Shown piece by piece: positions 46,723-55,923 of a stretch of 64,000 bases of DNA. The DNA is from Entomospira nematocerorum (lineage in GTDB: Bacteria > Spirochaetota > Spirochaetia > WRBN01). Under the pieces are notes generated by a model. It did no database searches. It saw nothing but the letters and a program-made list of their open reading frames with translations, and was not told the DNA's origin. The translations under genes were made by a program, and so were the position numbers. Location of the stretch: NCBI RefSeq assembly GCF_028748105.1, contig NZ_CP118168.1:62001-126000 (forward strand), read 5' to 3'. The first letter of the stretch is position 1; each line of letters begins with the position of its first letter.

Positions 46723-46923
46723 CTAATCCTGACTAGTCTTTGTTCTATTATCGGTAGCATAAAATCCAGAGCCTTTAAAAATAACCCCACTTCCGACACT
46801 GATTAATTTACGTATTTCTGTACTAGAGCATGTAGGACATTTTTCTACATCAGGATCACTCATAGATTGAAAAATTTCTATAGCTTCATTGCAATCAGAG
46901 CAAAAATAATCATATGTTGGCAT
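46723..46923 (-). CDS. FmdB-family zinc-ribbon protein
   Basis: A 66-residue protein beginning MPTYDYFCSDCNEAIEIFQSM and continuing CPTCSSTEIRKLISVGSGVIFKGSGFY, the standard FmdB regulatory-protein pattern with two CxxC pairs for zinc. Members are found in most bacteria beside many different genes, and their role is poorly known. An AGGAG site lies 7 bases upstream of the ATG at 46923; an earlier in-frame start adds 12 residues without support. It precedes recR. Confidence 0.9.
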   Translation of the reverse strand: MPTYDYFCSDCNEAIEIFQSMSDPDVEKCPTCSSTEIRKLISVGSGVIFKGSGFYATDNRTKTSQD

Positions 46924-46939
46924 GTAAGACTCCTCATTA

Positions 46940-46974
46940 TTTTTATGATAATTTACCACAAAATATCATAAAAA
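46940..46974 (-). terminator. AT-rich hairpin upstream of the fmdB-like gene
   Basis: TTTTTATGATA and TATCATAAAAA form an 11-bp stem with a 13-base loop just after the stop of the TPR gene. It may end that transcript, or process the leader of the fmdB-recR unit. Confidence 0.45.
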
Positions 46975-46991
46975 ACAAGTGCCATCAATGC

Positions 46992-47993
46992 CTATCTAAG
47001 AGTAGCAATCATCATATCAATTTCCGAATGAAGATCTTCTTGCCCTGGATTAAAAAACCGAAAATTAGCACGTCTTAGCCAAGGGGAACTGCCTGGTTGC
47101 AGTCTGAGTCCATTCCAAATAATACGACTCACATCTGACTGCTCATAAGCATATAAGCTAGATGCAAGTAAGAATAATGTTCTGTAAATGTTGCCCTTTT
47201 CCACATACTCGCGCATCTCAGGATAGAGTTGTGAAAGCTGTAATAACTCTTGCAAGGATGAAAAGCGATATTGAGGCTCATAAACCATCATACGCTCAAT
47301 GAGTACACCAACCTGAATAACTACACTATATAAAAATAGCTCTACAGCATGAGCATACTGCTCATAGCTATCTTGTACATAGGCATAGAGCGCTAATAGT
47401 TCAACTGCATCTACGTGGTGTAATCCTTGCCAGCGATACATTTGAATAACACGATCAAGACCTTCTCGTTGCAAAATAATGCGAGCCTGACTCCACTGTT
47501 GCGTTAATGTAACCTTATGCATCTGCATATCATCGTTGAAATAATATGGAAAGATCACATCATTGAGTCGTTGATTCATCGCCTCATACTCTCCCATCAA
47601 GAAGTATAATTTTGCCAATGACATCGAGTAATCAGCTCTCTCCTCGGTTGTATGTGCATACTTTAAAGCCTGTAAGAAGGATCGCTCTGCTAGTGTATGT
47701 AATCCCTCATGCATCATGACTAATCCAATAACATAACTGGCATCACTACTGCTATGGCTCATAACAACATTTACTCGTTGAGCGTACTGTAATGCTGCAC
47801 CCAAATCACCTCGTTCATAGGAAGCCCAAGCTAAACTCATGATAACACTAGGATCCATCCCCTCTGTATCTACTAAAAAGCTTAAGGGTTGAGGCATATT
47901 CCCAAATTCTGCGTTGTTCATTTGATCTTGCGCGGACAATGCCATTGCTAGTACAAACAATCCAAGCCCATTAATGAGAATCTGTTTTATCAT
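46992..47993 (-). CDS. Exported TPR-like protein
   Basis: A 333-residue protein with a signal peptide (MIKQILINGLGLFVLAMALSA, probable cleavage near residue 21). Helical repeats follow: VIMSLAWASYERGDLGAALQYAQRV, ASYVIGLVMMHEGLHTLAERSFLQAL and YSMSLAKLYFLMGEYEAM fit degenerate tetratricopeptides. It is probably periplasmic. GAGGAG stands 10 bases before the ATG at 47993; the longer frame upstream has no site. Function unknown. Confidence 0.7.
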   Translation of the reverse strand: MIKQILINGLGLFVLAMALSAQDQMNNAEFGNMPQPLSFLVDTEGMDPSVIMSLAWASYERGDLGAALQYAQRVNVVMSHSSSDASYVIGLVMMHEGLHTLAERSFLQALKYAHTTEERADYSMSLAKLYFLMGEYEAMNQRLNDVIFPYYFNDDMQMHKVTLTQQWSQARIILQREGLDRVIQMYRWQGLHHVDAVELLALYAYVQDSYEQYAHAVELFLYSVVIQVGVLIERMMVYEPQYRFSSLQELLQLSQLYPEMREYVEKGNIYRTLFLLASSLYAYEQSDVSRIIWNGLRLQPGSSPWLRRANFRFFNPGQEDLHSEIDMMIATLR

Positions 47994-48349
47994 ATATCTT
48001 GATCTCCTCAGGTATCTACAACTATAAACTAGCACTCCTCCTGTTTATCGACAGTGAGAGAATGTTTATTGAATATTACCTTCATGAATAATATTAATTT
48101 TTATGATATAAAACTATGAAATACCCTACCAAAAAATATAGACACAAGAGTTAATATGACTTCTGCACCAGTGGATATCTCCTAACTACTCTTCCTTATC
48201 AAGTAGCATTCCTGACAAAATACGAGTCATTCATCAAGAAGTTAACTCCAAGATATCCATAGTGTACTTATTAAAAAAATGATGCATTTATACTAAGTAA
48301 GTAATTTTTTATTTATATTTAATAAAATAAAAGAGGAGATACGAAATTA
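47994..48349. other. 356-base gap without a convincing gene
   Basis: The gap holds the leaders of the two divergent flanking genes. A 9-bp inverted repeat, TGGATATCT (48172-48180) and AGATATCCA (48251-48259), brackets 70 bases. One plus-strand frame through it reads SGYLLTTLPYQVAFLTKYES without a start codon, which may be a gene fragment, but I cannot identify it. Confidence 0.4.
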
Positions 48350-49321
48350 ATGAAAACCTTTTTTCAATCCATACTAGTTATATTTGGCATACTTACTATT
48401 AATAATTTTACTAGCGCAACTGTTCGTTATGTTGAACACGATGAACAAATAAACGCAATCAATATTTCTGCTAAAAATCCTAATATTTTTGCAACTTTTC
48501 TGATTAGCTATTATCGACCTAGTCTTTCTCTTCAATATAGCTTTGAAACACCCAATGGACTCAAAGGAACCCCCAACGGGCTTGCTATTATTGTTGATGG
48601 TAAACGCATGGTCATCAAAGCAAGTGAATACAAAATTGTACCCAATGGAGACCATCTAGCATTCGAAATACGATTTGAAAATTTATCACGTACCTTACTA
48701 GAGGAAATTGGTAGAGCCAAAAATTCTATTACCTTTAATATCCTCGTTGATAATAAAGATATAACGACAATCTTATCACTCCGAGCAGATAGCCTAAAGC
48801 AAACCACAACTGCTATGCGTGATGCGTTAACTATAGGCGACGAACGATGGTACCGTGATACAGCTCCGAATATAGAGATTTTTCGCACCGCAGATTATAT
48901 CTCTATTGAACAAAGGAAACCACTGCTTAAACTACAATTTACATATATAGATACACTATACTTGGAAACAAAACAAATCTTTAAAGAACAGCCACTAGGT
49001 CTTATCTTCATTATAGATGGAGAGCCAGCTATTTCTATTAAGCCTGACTCTATACGAACCGTGTCTGGTTCTCTAAAGATGGAATTTGGGAGCTCAATTA
49101 CAGGTAAACGTGCATCCAAGGAAGTACGTTCCCTTATTATGCATTTAGCTAAGGCCAAAGATTCCATCGAAATTGCTGTTCTGTTAAAAAAAGACTCTAT
49201 ACCTATTATGAATCTTGAATCTGATGATGTCGTTAAATTAAGCAATCGTATTAAACGTATTTACGAAATTCGTGATCCTAACCATCCGAATAACACCTCT
49301 TTACTAGCAGAATTATCCTAA
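48350..49321 (+). CDS. Exported protein with two tandem homologous domains
   Basis: A 323-residue protein with an N-terminal signal peptide (about residues 1-23). The mature region consists of two halves of similar sequence: PNGLAIIVDGKRMVIKAS and later FNILVDNKDITTILSLRADSL in the first, PLGLIFIIDGEPAISIKP and later IAVLLKKDSIPIMNLESDDV in the second, with a matching helix (EEIGRAKNSI / MHLAKAKDSI) between. It is a clear internal duplication of a beta-rich domain of about 130 residues. No family recognised. GGAGAT precedes the ATG. Confidence 0.75.
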   Translation: MKTFFQSILVIFGILTINNFTSATVRYVEHDEQINAINISAKNPNIFATFLISYYRPSLSLQYSFETPNGLKGTPNGLAIIVDGKRMVIKASEYKIVPNGDHLAFEIRFENLSRTLLEEIGRAKNSITFNILVDNKDITTILSLRADSLKQTTTAMRDALTIGDERWYRDTAPNIEIFRTADYISIEQRKPLLKLQFTYIDTLYLETKQIFKEQPLGLIFIIDGEPAISIKPDSIRTVSGSLKMEFGSSITGKRASKEVRSLIMHLAKAKDSIEIAVLLKKDSIPIMNLESDDVVKLSNRIKRIYEIRDPNHPNNTSLLAELS

Positions 49322-49339
49322 GAACATCAGCCAACAACA

Positions 49340-49370
49340 CACAGAAGAAACGAACTCCCCTTCTTCTGTG
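49340..49370. terminator. Convergent terminator hairpin before the murJ 3' end
   Basis: CACAGAAGAA and TTCTTCTGTG form a perfect 10-bp stem with an 11-base loop between the convergent stops of the duplicated-domain gene and murJ. It probably serves both directions; no long U-run follows. Confidence 0.6.
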
Positions 49371-49371
49371 G

Positions 49372-50943
49372 TTATCGTCTCTTCCTACGAATAATATCCT
49401 TAATCATGTCAACTTCTAAAATAATATACATAATCAAGATAATAATTGCAGGTATCCCACCTTGTAAAAGTAACAACCCTACATTTATCACAAATCCATG
49501 ACCTTCTAGCCACCAGATATTCCCAATAAAGTAAGTGATCAATAGATAAGCCGCGTATCCAAGTAATATAGAAATCGCTATCTTACCTACAAGAACATAT
49601 GTATCACGCTGAATTTTCATTGTTCGCTCCCGTAATATGATGACCATTAATATGAAGAATGCTAGAAAAAAAGCAATACTATTCGCATAAGCAAGACCAG
49701 CAACGCCAAGCGGTGTTCGAATCAAAATTAAACTCAAGATAACATCAATTGTACAGGCAATCAATGCACTTATCAACGGTATTCTAAAATGACCTTTTGC
49801 ATAAAAATATCTTTGTATAAAATTATAAGATGCAATAAAAAACATTCCAATAGAGTAAGCTGTCAGCGTCTTTGCTGTCATGATCGTAGCATCTACAGTA
49901 AATTGACCACGCATTAAGGCAACACCAATGATCTCTCTAGAAAGAAGGATCATGAGAAATGACGAGGGTACTAAAAAGACCATTAGCAAATGTAATCCTT
50001 TTTTCAATGTATCTCCCATTGCTTCATATTGCTTACTCTGCCCATATTTAGCGAGTTCTGGATAAAAAACCGTATTGACTGTAGCACTAAAAATACCAAA
50101 AGGTAGCTGAAAAAATACAACAGCATAGGACAAAGCACTCACAGATCCATCTGCTAGTTTTGTTGCCAAAAAGATTGCTATTTGTTGATTCACCACAAAA
50201 ATACTACTTGTCAATAACGCCGGAAAGTATCGCTTTAGAACAGTGTGAAATTCTGTGTGATGAAAATCAAAGTATGGCCATATCCGATATCCTAAACGAT
50301 GAAACAGTGGATATTGAATAATAATCTGTCCAATACCACCCAATAAGACACCAATCACCATGCTATAGACACCCCAAGTAGGTGCTAAAAAAATAATTGC
50401 GAGAATCACAGCAACACTAAACAATAAAGGAGAAAGTGCACTTACTAAAAATCGTTCATGCGTATTGAGAACAGCCATAATAATAGCAGCAACACTAATT
50501 AGTAACAAGTAAGGGATAAACCATCGATACAGATGTGCTGCTAATGCCAACTTTTGTGGATCATTAAAATCAACAAAGATTTGTACAAGACTCGATGCAG
50601 CCACAATACTTACAATTATAAATGGTATGAGAACTATATACTGAACGGATATCACCTGACGTGTAATCCGTACAGCCTCTTCCTGCTCCGCTTTAACAAC
50701 ATGTTTACTCAAAGAGGGAATAAACGCTGTTGTAAGTGCACCTTCTGCCATTAATTTTCGTAGATTATTAGGAATTGTAAAGACAGCGTTTAATACATCA
50801 GCGGCTCCAGATCCCCCAAAATACTGTGCAATAACGGCGAATTTCAAAAATCCTAATATTCTTGTAATGAGGGTACTCCCCATCACTATAAGCGTGGCAA
50901 GAGTACGCTTTTTGGTTCGTTGTGTGAGACTATCTCCATCCAT
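49372..50943 (-). CDS. murJ: Lipid II flippase MurJ
   Basis: A 523-residue MOP-superfamily transporter with about 14 membrane helices that flips lipid II across the membrane for wall synthesis. Family blocks seen: GSTLITRILGFLKFAVIAQYFG at the start, DVLNAVFTIPNNLRKLMAEGALTTAFIPSLS, SALSYAVVFFQLPFGIFSATVNTVFYPELAKYG. The ATG at 50943 has no ribosome site; a -10 element ends 6 bases upstream. It follows arcC on the same strand with a gap of 55 bases but has its own promoter. Confidence 0.95.
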   Translation of the reverse strand: MDGDSLTQRTKKRTLATLIVMGSTLITRILGFLKFAVIAQYFGGSGAADVLNAVFTIPNNLRKLMAEGALTTAFIPSLSKHVVKAEQEEAVRITRQVISVQYIVLIPFIIVSIVAASSLVQIFVDFNDPQKLALAAHLYRWFIPYLLLISVAAIIMAVLNTHERFLVSALSPLLFSVAVILAIIFLAPTWGVYSMVIGVLLGGIGQIIIQYPLFHRLGYRIWPYFDFHHTEFHTVLKRYFPALLTSSIFVVNQQIAIFLATKLADGSVSALSYAVVFFQLPFGIFSATVNTVFYPELAKYGQSKQYEAMGDTLKKGLHLLMVFLVPSSFLMILLSREIIGVALMRGQFTVDATIMTAKTLTAYSIGMFFIASYNFIQRYFYAKGHFRIPLISALIACTIDVILSLILIRTPLGVAGLAYANSIAFFLAFFILMVIILRERTMKIQRDTYVLVGKIAISILLGYAAYLLITYFIGNIWWLEGHGFVINVGLLLLQGGIPAIIILIMYIILEVDMIKDIIRRKRR

Positions 50944-50949
50944 GGTGCT

Positions 50950-50978
50950 AGTATATATGATCTATATTGCTTTGGCAA
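50950..50978 (-). promoter_or_regulatory. Leaderless-type promoter of murJ
   Basis: On the minus strand TTGCCA (50973-50978), a 17-base spacer and TATACT (50950-50955) end 6 bases before the murJ ATG. The 6 bases AGCACC cannot hold a ribosome site. Confidence 0.65.
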
Positions 50979-50998
50979 GGCTAGTCTTTCTAGTAGAG

Positions 50999-51943
50999 TT
51001 AATTATAAATACGTGTACCACTCTCCTCACGAATAGCCTCAGCAATAGAATCTAATGAAGTAATTGCCACAAAGGCAGATGCCTTGGCTTTGTTCTCTAA
51101 AAACTGTATCGCTGCCTGTACTTTAGGTAACATTGATCCTTGAGCAAATTCACTAGCATTCATATAAGCTTTAATCTCTGGTAAATGAATAATCTCTAGT
51201 TCTTGTTGATTCTCTTTTCCAAAGTGAATGCAAACATACTTTACCGCCGTAGCAATGATTAAACCATCAGCCTCCCACTCTTTTGCAAGAAGTGCAGCCA
51301 CATGATCTTTATCAATAACAGCATCAATACCAGTAAGCGTCTGATTTTCCCCCGCTACTACAGGAATTCCCCCACCACCACAGGCAATCACAATATGTCC
51401 AGCATCTGTCAATGTTTGGATACTATCCATCTCAACAATTTTTTGAGGTTTTGGAGAAGCTATTACTCGACGATAACCACGCCCAGCATCTTCTTTCATC
51501 ATATAGTGAGATGTTTGCATCATCATTTTCGCATCATTTTCACTATAAAATGAACCAATAGGTTTGGTGGGGTTTTGAAATGCCGAATCAGACGGATCAA
51601 CAACTACCTGTGTCACTAATGTGACTACAGGATGATTAAGCTTGTGTTCTCGTAAGGCTGCACCCAGCACTTGTTGCAAGTGATATCCAATCATCCCCTG
51701 TGACATAGCGCCACAAACATCAAAGGGCATTGCTGGTGTCTTCTCCAGACTAAACTCATTTTGTAGGACAATTCTGCCCACCTGTGGCCCATTTCCATGG
51801 ACAAGAATGATGGAGTGTCCAAGTTTTATGATCGGGATAATCCCCTCAACAGCTCTCTTTATTGCCTTTAATTGACTCTCTGCTGTTGGTTGCTCCCCCT
51901 CGATATCTAAAGCATTCCCTCCTAGTGCAATGACATACTTCAT
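50999..51943 (-). CDS. arcC: Carbamate kinase
   Basis: A 314-residue carbamate kinase, the last enzyme of the arginine deiminase pathway, making ATP from carbamoyl phosphate and ADP. ALGGNALDIEGEQP, HGNGPQVGR, KEDAGRGYRRVIASP, ACGGGGIPV and GIDAVIDKDHVAALLA are family blocks. GGGGGA precedes the ATG. It is the fourth gene of the arc operon after the carrier. With arcA and arcB the pathway is complete, so arginine can supply ATP and ammonia. Confidence 0.96.
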   Translation of the reverse strand: MKYVIALGGNALDIEGEQPTAESQLKAIKRAVEGIIPIIKLGHSIILVHGNGPQVGRIVLQNEFSLEKTPAMPFDVCGAMSQGMIGYHLQQVLGAALREHKLNHPVVTLVTQVVVDPSDSAFQNPTKPIGSFYSENDAKMMMQTSHYMMKEDAGRGYRRVIASPKPQKIVEMDSIQTLTDAGHIVIACGGGGIPVVAGENQTLTGIDAVIDKDHVAALLAKEWEADGLIIATAVKYVCIHFGKENQQELEIIHLPEIKAYMNASEFAQGSMLPKVQAAIQFLENKAKASAFVAITSLDSIAEAIREESGTRIYN

Positions 51944-51988
51944 AAATATTCCCCCTTTTTATGAATCTATAACATTACGATACTATGT

Positions 51989-53485
51989 CTATCCGATATT
52001 AAACATCACACCCATTGTTAGCAAAACCGTCGTTGCAAGAAAGATGATAATTAAATAATTCAATGCAAATTTAATATATCGATCATATGGTATTTTGGAT
52101 AACATCAGAGCGCCCATAAGGATACCACCAGTTGGAGAGAAAAGATTCACAAGTCCTGATGCAGACTGATATGCCGTAATGACTAAACTGCGTGATACTC
52201 CGGCAAGCTCTGCTAAGGGTGCCATAATTGGCATAGAAACACCTGCCAAGCCAGAAGTTGATGGAATGAATATAGACATTAAAATATGAAGCCAATAAAT
52301 CATATTAATATACAAAATTTTAGGTAAGCCTGTCACTGTTGTTTCAGCAAAAGAGAGGATGGAGTCCATTATCATACCGTCCTCCATTACAATCTTCAAA
52401 CCACGTGAAAGTACTAAAACAAATACTACACCAAGAACATCTTTAGCTCCACTCACAAAACTATTGCCAATTTCACTCTCTTTAAGGCCTGCAACCAAAC
52501 CAACGATGATACTTGCGGTGAAAAAAAGTGCCGCTATCTCTGTGAAGTACCAATCAAGTGTCAACCAGTCCCACTCAGGATTCCAATCTCTTAGTGGTAA
52601 TAAAGAAAAGACCATAACAACAAATGTAAGGATAAATAACCCTAAAACAATAAATTGTCGTGTAGTTAACTTCTCGATCGTACTCTCATGATTAGCAAGA
52701 ATTTCCTTATTGATACTCTCATTCAAATCAGCTGTAACTGATAATGCTTTATTCTTCATAACACTTTTCGCATAGCGTATGACATAAAAAATAGTAAATG
52801 GTGTAAAAATAGCCCACTGCATCAATCGTAAGCCCATTCCATCCGTAAGGCTAACACCGGCTAAATCACTCGCAATACCAGTAGCAAATGGATTTAAAAC
52901 CGAAGCAAGAACACCTACACCAGCTCCCAGTAGAATAACAGCACCTGCTGCCATAACATCAAATCCGGCTGCAACCATGATTGGGAGTAGAATGGGATAA
53001 AATGCAATCGTCTCCTCTCCCATTCCATAACTAATACCTCCCAAAGAGAAGATGAACATCAATATAGTAATCAAGAGATACATCCGACTCTTCATGTTTT
53101 CCATCAAGTTGGTAATTCCCACATCAATAGCACGTGTTCTAGCAATAACTCCTAGAAATCCTCCTAGAAATAGAACAAATACCGCAACTTCTATGCTATC
53201 ATAAAAGCCCTTGACTACAGCCATAGGAATATACAGTAACTGCCCGCTACGCTCCACCTTAGTAAATGTGCCAGCAATGGGCTGTATATCTCCCAGAGAT
53301 TTCCGCTCCGCTGAACTCATTTCACTCATCACTTGGGCGGTGATAATTTGACCACTTTCATCCTGATAGTCATAATATCCAGCTGGCATGATATGAGTTA
53401 ATCCTGCAACCAAGATTAACAACACAAAAAGAATCGTATAAGCCGATGGAAATTTCCACGACCTACCTTTTGATTGTTTTGACAT
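51989..53485 (-). CDS. YfcC-family carrier, probable arginine/ornithine antiporter
   Basis: A 498-residue integral membrane protein with about 12 helices of the YfcC/DcuC-like (C4-dicarboxylate carrier-related) family: TAYTILFVLLILVAGLTHIMPAG-type opening, GGFLGVIARTRAIDVGI and FIPSTSGLAGVSMPIMAPLAELAG are typical blocks. It lies between arcB and arcC, where other bacteria carry arcD, and Borrelia has a YfcC-type gene in its arc cluster by my recollection. Arginine/ornithine exchange is therefore the likely role, by context only. TCCTTTTC-complement AAAAGGA precedes the ATG. Confidence 0.85.
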   Translation of the reverse strand: MSKQSKGRSWKFPSAYTILFVLLILVAGLTHIMPAGYYDYQDESGQIITAQVMSEMSSAERKSLGDIQPIAGTFTKVERSGQLLYIPMAVVKGFYDSIEVAVFVLFLGGFLGVIARTRAIDVGITNLMENMKSRMYLLITILMFIFSLGGISYGMGEETIAFYPILLPIMVAAGFDVMAAGAVILLGAGVGVLASVLNPFATGIASDLAGVSLTDGMGLRLMQWAIFTPFTIFYVIRYAKSVMKNKALSVTADLNESINKEILANHESTIEKLTTRQFIVLGLFILTFVVMVFSLLPLRDWNPEWDWLTLDWYFTEIAALFFTASIIVGLVAGLKESEIGNSFVSGAKDVLGVVFVLVLSRGLKIVMEDGMIMDSILSFAETTVTGLPKILYINMIYWLHILMSIFIPSTSGLAGVSMPIMAPLAELAGVSRSLVITAYQSASGLVNLFSPTGGILMGALMLSKIPYDRYIKFALNYLIIIFLATTVLLTMGVMFNIG

Positions 53486-53512
53486 CCTTTTCTCCTCACT
53501 TATTATTCAAAA

Positions 53513-54508
53513 TCAGCTACTCATCGTAGCCACCATTACTGCTTTAATTGTGTGTAAGCGATTTTCCGCCTGCTCAAAGACTTTTGACTGCTTACTCTCA
53601 AAGACCTCCTCTGTAACCTCTAGTGCTGAGAGGCCAAACTGCTTTGCAATTTCACGCCCAATAACTGTTTCCTCATTATGCATTGCTGGCAGGCAGTGTA
53701 AAAAGATCGCACCATCTTTGGCCTTATGCATCATAGCCATATCAACTTGGTATGGCGTGAGCAAGGCAATTCTCTCTTTCCAAACTGACTCTGCCTCTCC
53801 CATGGAGACCCACACATCGGTATAAATAATATCCGCATCAGTTATAGCGCTGTCAACATTATCTGTGACTGATATAGTTGCGCCAGACTCCTGAGCAAGG
53901 AGCTGGCATCGTTCTAATAGATCTGTATTTGGATATAATTGTTTAGGGGATAACGCTGTATAGTTAACCCCCATCTTGGCGCAGCCAATCATGAGAGCAT
54001 TAGCCATGTTATTACGTCCGTCGCCGCAAAATACCAACTTCTTCCCTGCCAGAGAACCATATTGTTCTTGGATGGTAAGAAAGTCTGCTAAGACTTGCGT
54101 TGGATGATCTTCGTCGGTTAGTCCGTTCCATACTGGTATATCGGCATACTCTGCCAACTCCTCCACTGTTTTTTGTGAATATCCACGATATTCAATACCA
54201 TCATACATACGCCCTAGGACACGAGCTGTATCCTTAATGGACTCCTTCTTACCTATTTGTGATCCAGATGATCCAAGGTAGGTTACATTGGCTCCCTGAT
54301 CGTAGGCGGCAACCTCAAACGCACATCGTGTTCGAGTAGAATCTTTCTCAAAAATGAGAGCTATGTTCTTACCGATAAGTCGCTTCTGTTCATATCCGCC
54401 ATACTTAGCTCTCTTGAGATCTCTTGCCAAATCAAGAAGATATTGTATCTCTCTTGAGGAGAAATCCATCAATGTCAACAAGCTACGATTTTTAAGATTA
54501 AACGCCAT
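53513..54508 (-). CDS. arcB: Catabolic ornithine carbamoyltransferase
   Basis: A 331-residue ornithine transcarbamylase. The carbamoyl phosphate site STRTR is at residues 57-61, the second is DEDHPTQVLADFLTI, and the ornithine-site HCLPAMHNE is near the C-terminus (usually HCLPA-F-H). In the arginine deiminase pathway it runs backward, splitting citrulline to ornithine and carbamoyl phosphate; operon position makes that the likely direction. AGGAG lies before the ATG. It follows arcA by 42 bases. Confidence 0.96.
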   Translation of the reverse strand: MAFNLKNRSLLTLMDFSSREIQYLLDLARDLKRAKYGGYEQKRLIGKNIALIFEKDSTRTRCAFEVAAYDQGANVTYLGSSGSQIGKKESIKDTARVLGRMYDGIEYRGYSQKTVEELAEYADIPVWNGLTDEDHPTQVLADFLTIQEQYGSLAGKKLVFCGDGRNNMANALMIGCAKMGVNYTALSPKQLYPNTDLLERCQLLAQESGATISVTDNVDSAITDADIIYTDVWVSMGEAESVWKERIALLTPYQVDMAMMHKAKDGAIFLHCLPAMHNEETVIGREIAKQFGLSALEVTEEVFESKQSKVFEQAENRLHTIKAVMVATMSS

Positions 54509-54550
54509 TTTTTATCTCCTTTTCTGAATATATCAGAAATCAGTCATACT

Positions 54551-55798
54551 CTACAAAATCTCTCTACGCAAAGGCATGCTCATACATCGTGGACCACCTC
54601 TTCCTCGAGAGAGCTCAGAGGATGGAAGCATATGAACCTTAATACCGTTATCCTCTAATAGCTGATTTGTCACGCGATTACGCTGATAGACGCACACTTC
54701 TCCTGGAGCGATAGCAAGTGTATTAGCACCATCATTCCACTGTTCTCGATCACCGGCAATAGTATCTCCATTCCCACAACGCAATAGTGTAACATTTCTA
54801 TCAAGGATCTTTACAAGAATTTCCTCTAAACTCTTTTGCTCTTGTGTGATATGTAAGCTTTTACCAACACCACTAGGTGTAATGGTGTATAGAGTTAGCT
54901 TATCTTCAATACTAGCATGGATGGTGAATTTATCGTGATCAATCTGAGTAAAAACTGTGTCTAAATGCATAAAAGCTCGCTTTTTAGCGATAACAAATGC
55001 AACAATTTTTTTGATAGTATTACTCGAATTTTTAAATAGATTTTCCGCTAAAACTTCTACAGAATAAGCATCAGTTCGCTCCGAAATACCAATAAAAAGG
55101 GTCTCATGATTAATAATGAGAATGTCTCCCCCTTCTAGGCTAGTTGGATTAGTGTAATCAAACCATCGTGGAATATCAGCATTGACGTAGTCAGGATGAT
55201 TCTTAAAGATAAAGTCAAGCATCAAGGCCTCTCGTCGGCGGATAGCATTCTTCATGCTACTTAGAATAACCCCATTACCAACACTACAAAAGGGATCACG
55301 CATGAAAAGTAGGTTTGGAATAGGCTTTGTGATAAAGGGATAGCTCTTACTAACCATTGCAGAGAGACTCTGTGTATGCGTGGTTGGAAGCTCTCGACTG
55401 CGAATTCCAGCTATCACACGATTAACAATATCCTGCTCCGAAAAGGAATCATATAGCCAATCCTGCACAAATGCTCGCATCTTCTCGCTCATGACTCCAG
55501 ACTCAACTAGATATTGATTAATAAACATCTTTCCAGCATCCTGATTATGATGCATCGCTTGTGTCATTAAGGTCTCCACATAGCGAACATCAACCCCTGC
55601 CTTCTGGAGTACAGCACAAAATGTATCATGTTCCTGTTGTGCAATTTCTAAATAGAGAATATCATCAAAGAGAAATTCTCGTAAGTATTCTGGAGTAAAA
55701 TTTTCCAACTCTAATCCCGGTCGATGTAATAGAACCTCTTTAAGACGGCCAATTTCAGAAAAAACTTGAATCTTTGCATTATCTACACCTGCTCGCAT
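54551..55798 (-). CDS. arcA: Arginine deiminase
   Basis: A 415-residue arginine deiminase, converting arginine to citrulline and ammonia. N-terminal FSEIGRLKEVLLHRPG, NLLFMRDPFCSVGNGVILS, SLEGGDILII, FMHLDTVFTQID and the terminal RGRGGPRCMSMPL with nucleophile Cys405 are all present, so it should be active. The ATG at 55798 has AAGGAGG 8 bases upstream; the frame extends 13 codons further without a site. It heads the arc operon arcA-arcB-yfcC-arcC, which yields ATP and raises pH. Confidence 0.97.
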   Translation of the reverse strand: MRAGVDNAKIQVFSEIGRLKEVLLHRPGLELENFTPEYLREFLFDDILYLEIAQQEHDTFCAVLQKAGVDVRYVETLMTQAMHHNQDAGKMFINQYLVESGVMSEKMRAFVQDWLYDSFSEQDIVNRVIAGIRSRELPTTHTQSLSAMVSKSYPFITKPIPNLLFMRDPFCSVGNGVILSSMKNAIRRREALMLDFIFKNHPDYVNADIPRWFDYTNPTSLEGGDILIINHETLFIGISERTDAYSVEVLAENLFKNSSNTIKKIVAFVIAKKRAFMHLDTVFTQIDHDKFTIHASIEDKLTLYTITPSGVGKSLHITQEQKSLEEILVKILDRNVTLLRCGNGDTIAGDREQWNDGANTLAIAPGEVCVYQRNRVTNQLLEDNGIKVHMLPSSELSRGRGGPRCMSMPLRREIL

Positions 55799-55819
55799 TT
55801 TCTCTTCCTCCTTAAAGAA

Positions 55820-55848
55820 ATTTATCACATCATCCATAGATTTGTCAA
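55820..55848 (-). promoter_or_regulatory. Promoter of the arc operon
   Basis: On the minus strand a perfect TTGACA (55843-55848), a 17-base spacer and ATAAAT (55820-55825) preceded by TGTG place the transcript start about 15 bases before the arcA ATG, leaving just room for AAGGAGG. No ArgR-type palindrome was evident. Confidence 0.6.
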
Positions 55849-55923
55849 ATATTTCTCTTTAAAAAAGTGAGCTATCTACTGTATATACGTTAGTTAGTAT
55901 CTTTTATGTGTATGTATAGTTAA

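Noticed and set aside
48157..48270. Insertion sequence remnant
   Set aside because: An inverted repeat and a short open frame exist, but there is no transposase motif and no target duplication that I can see.
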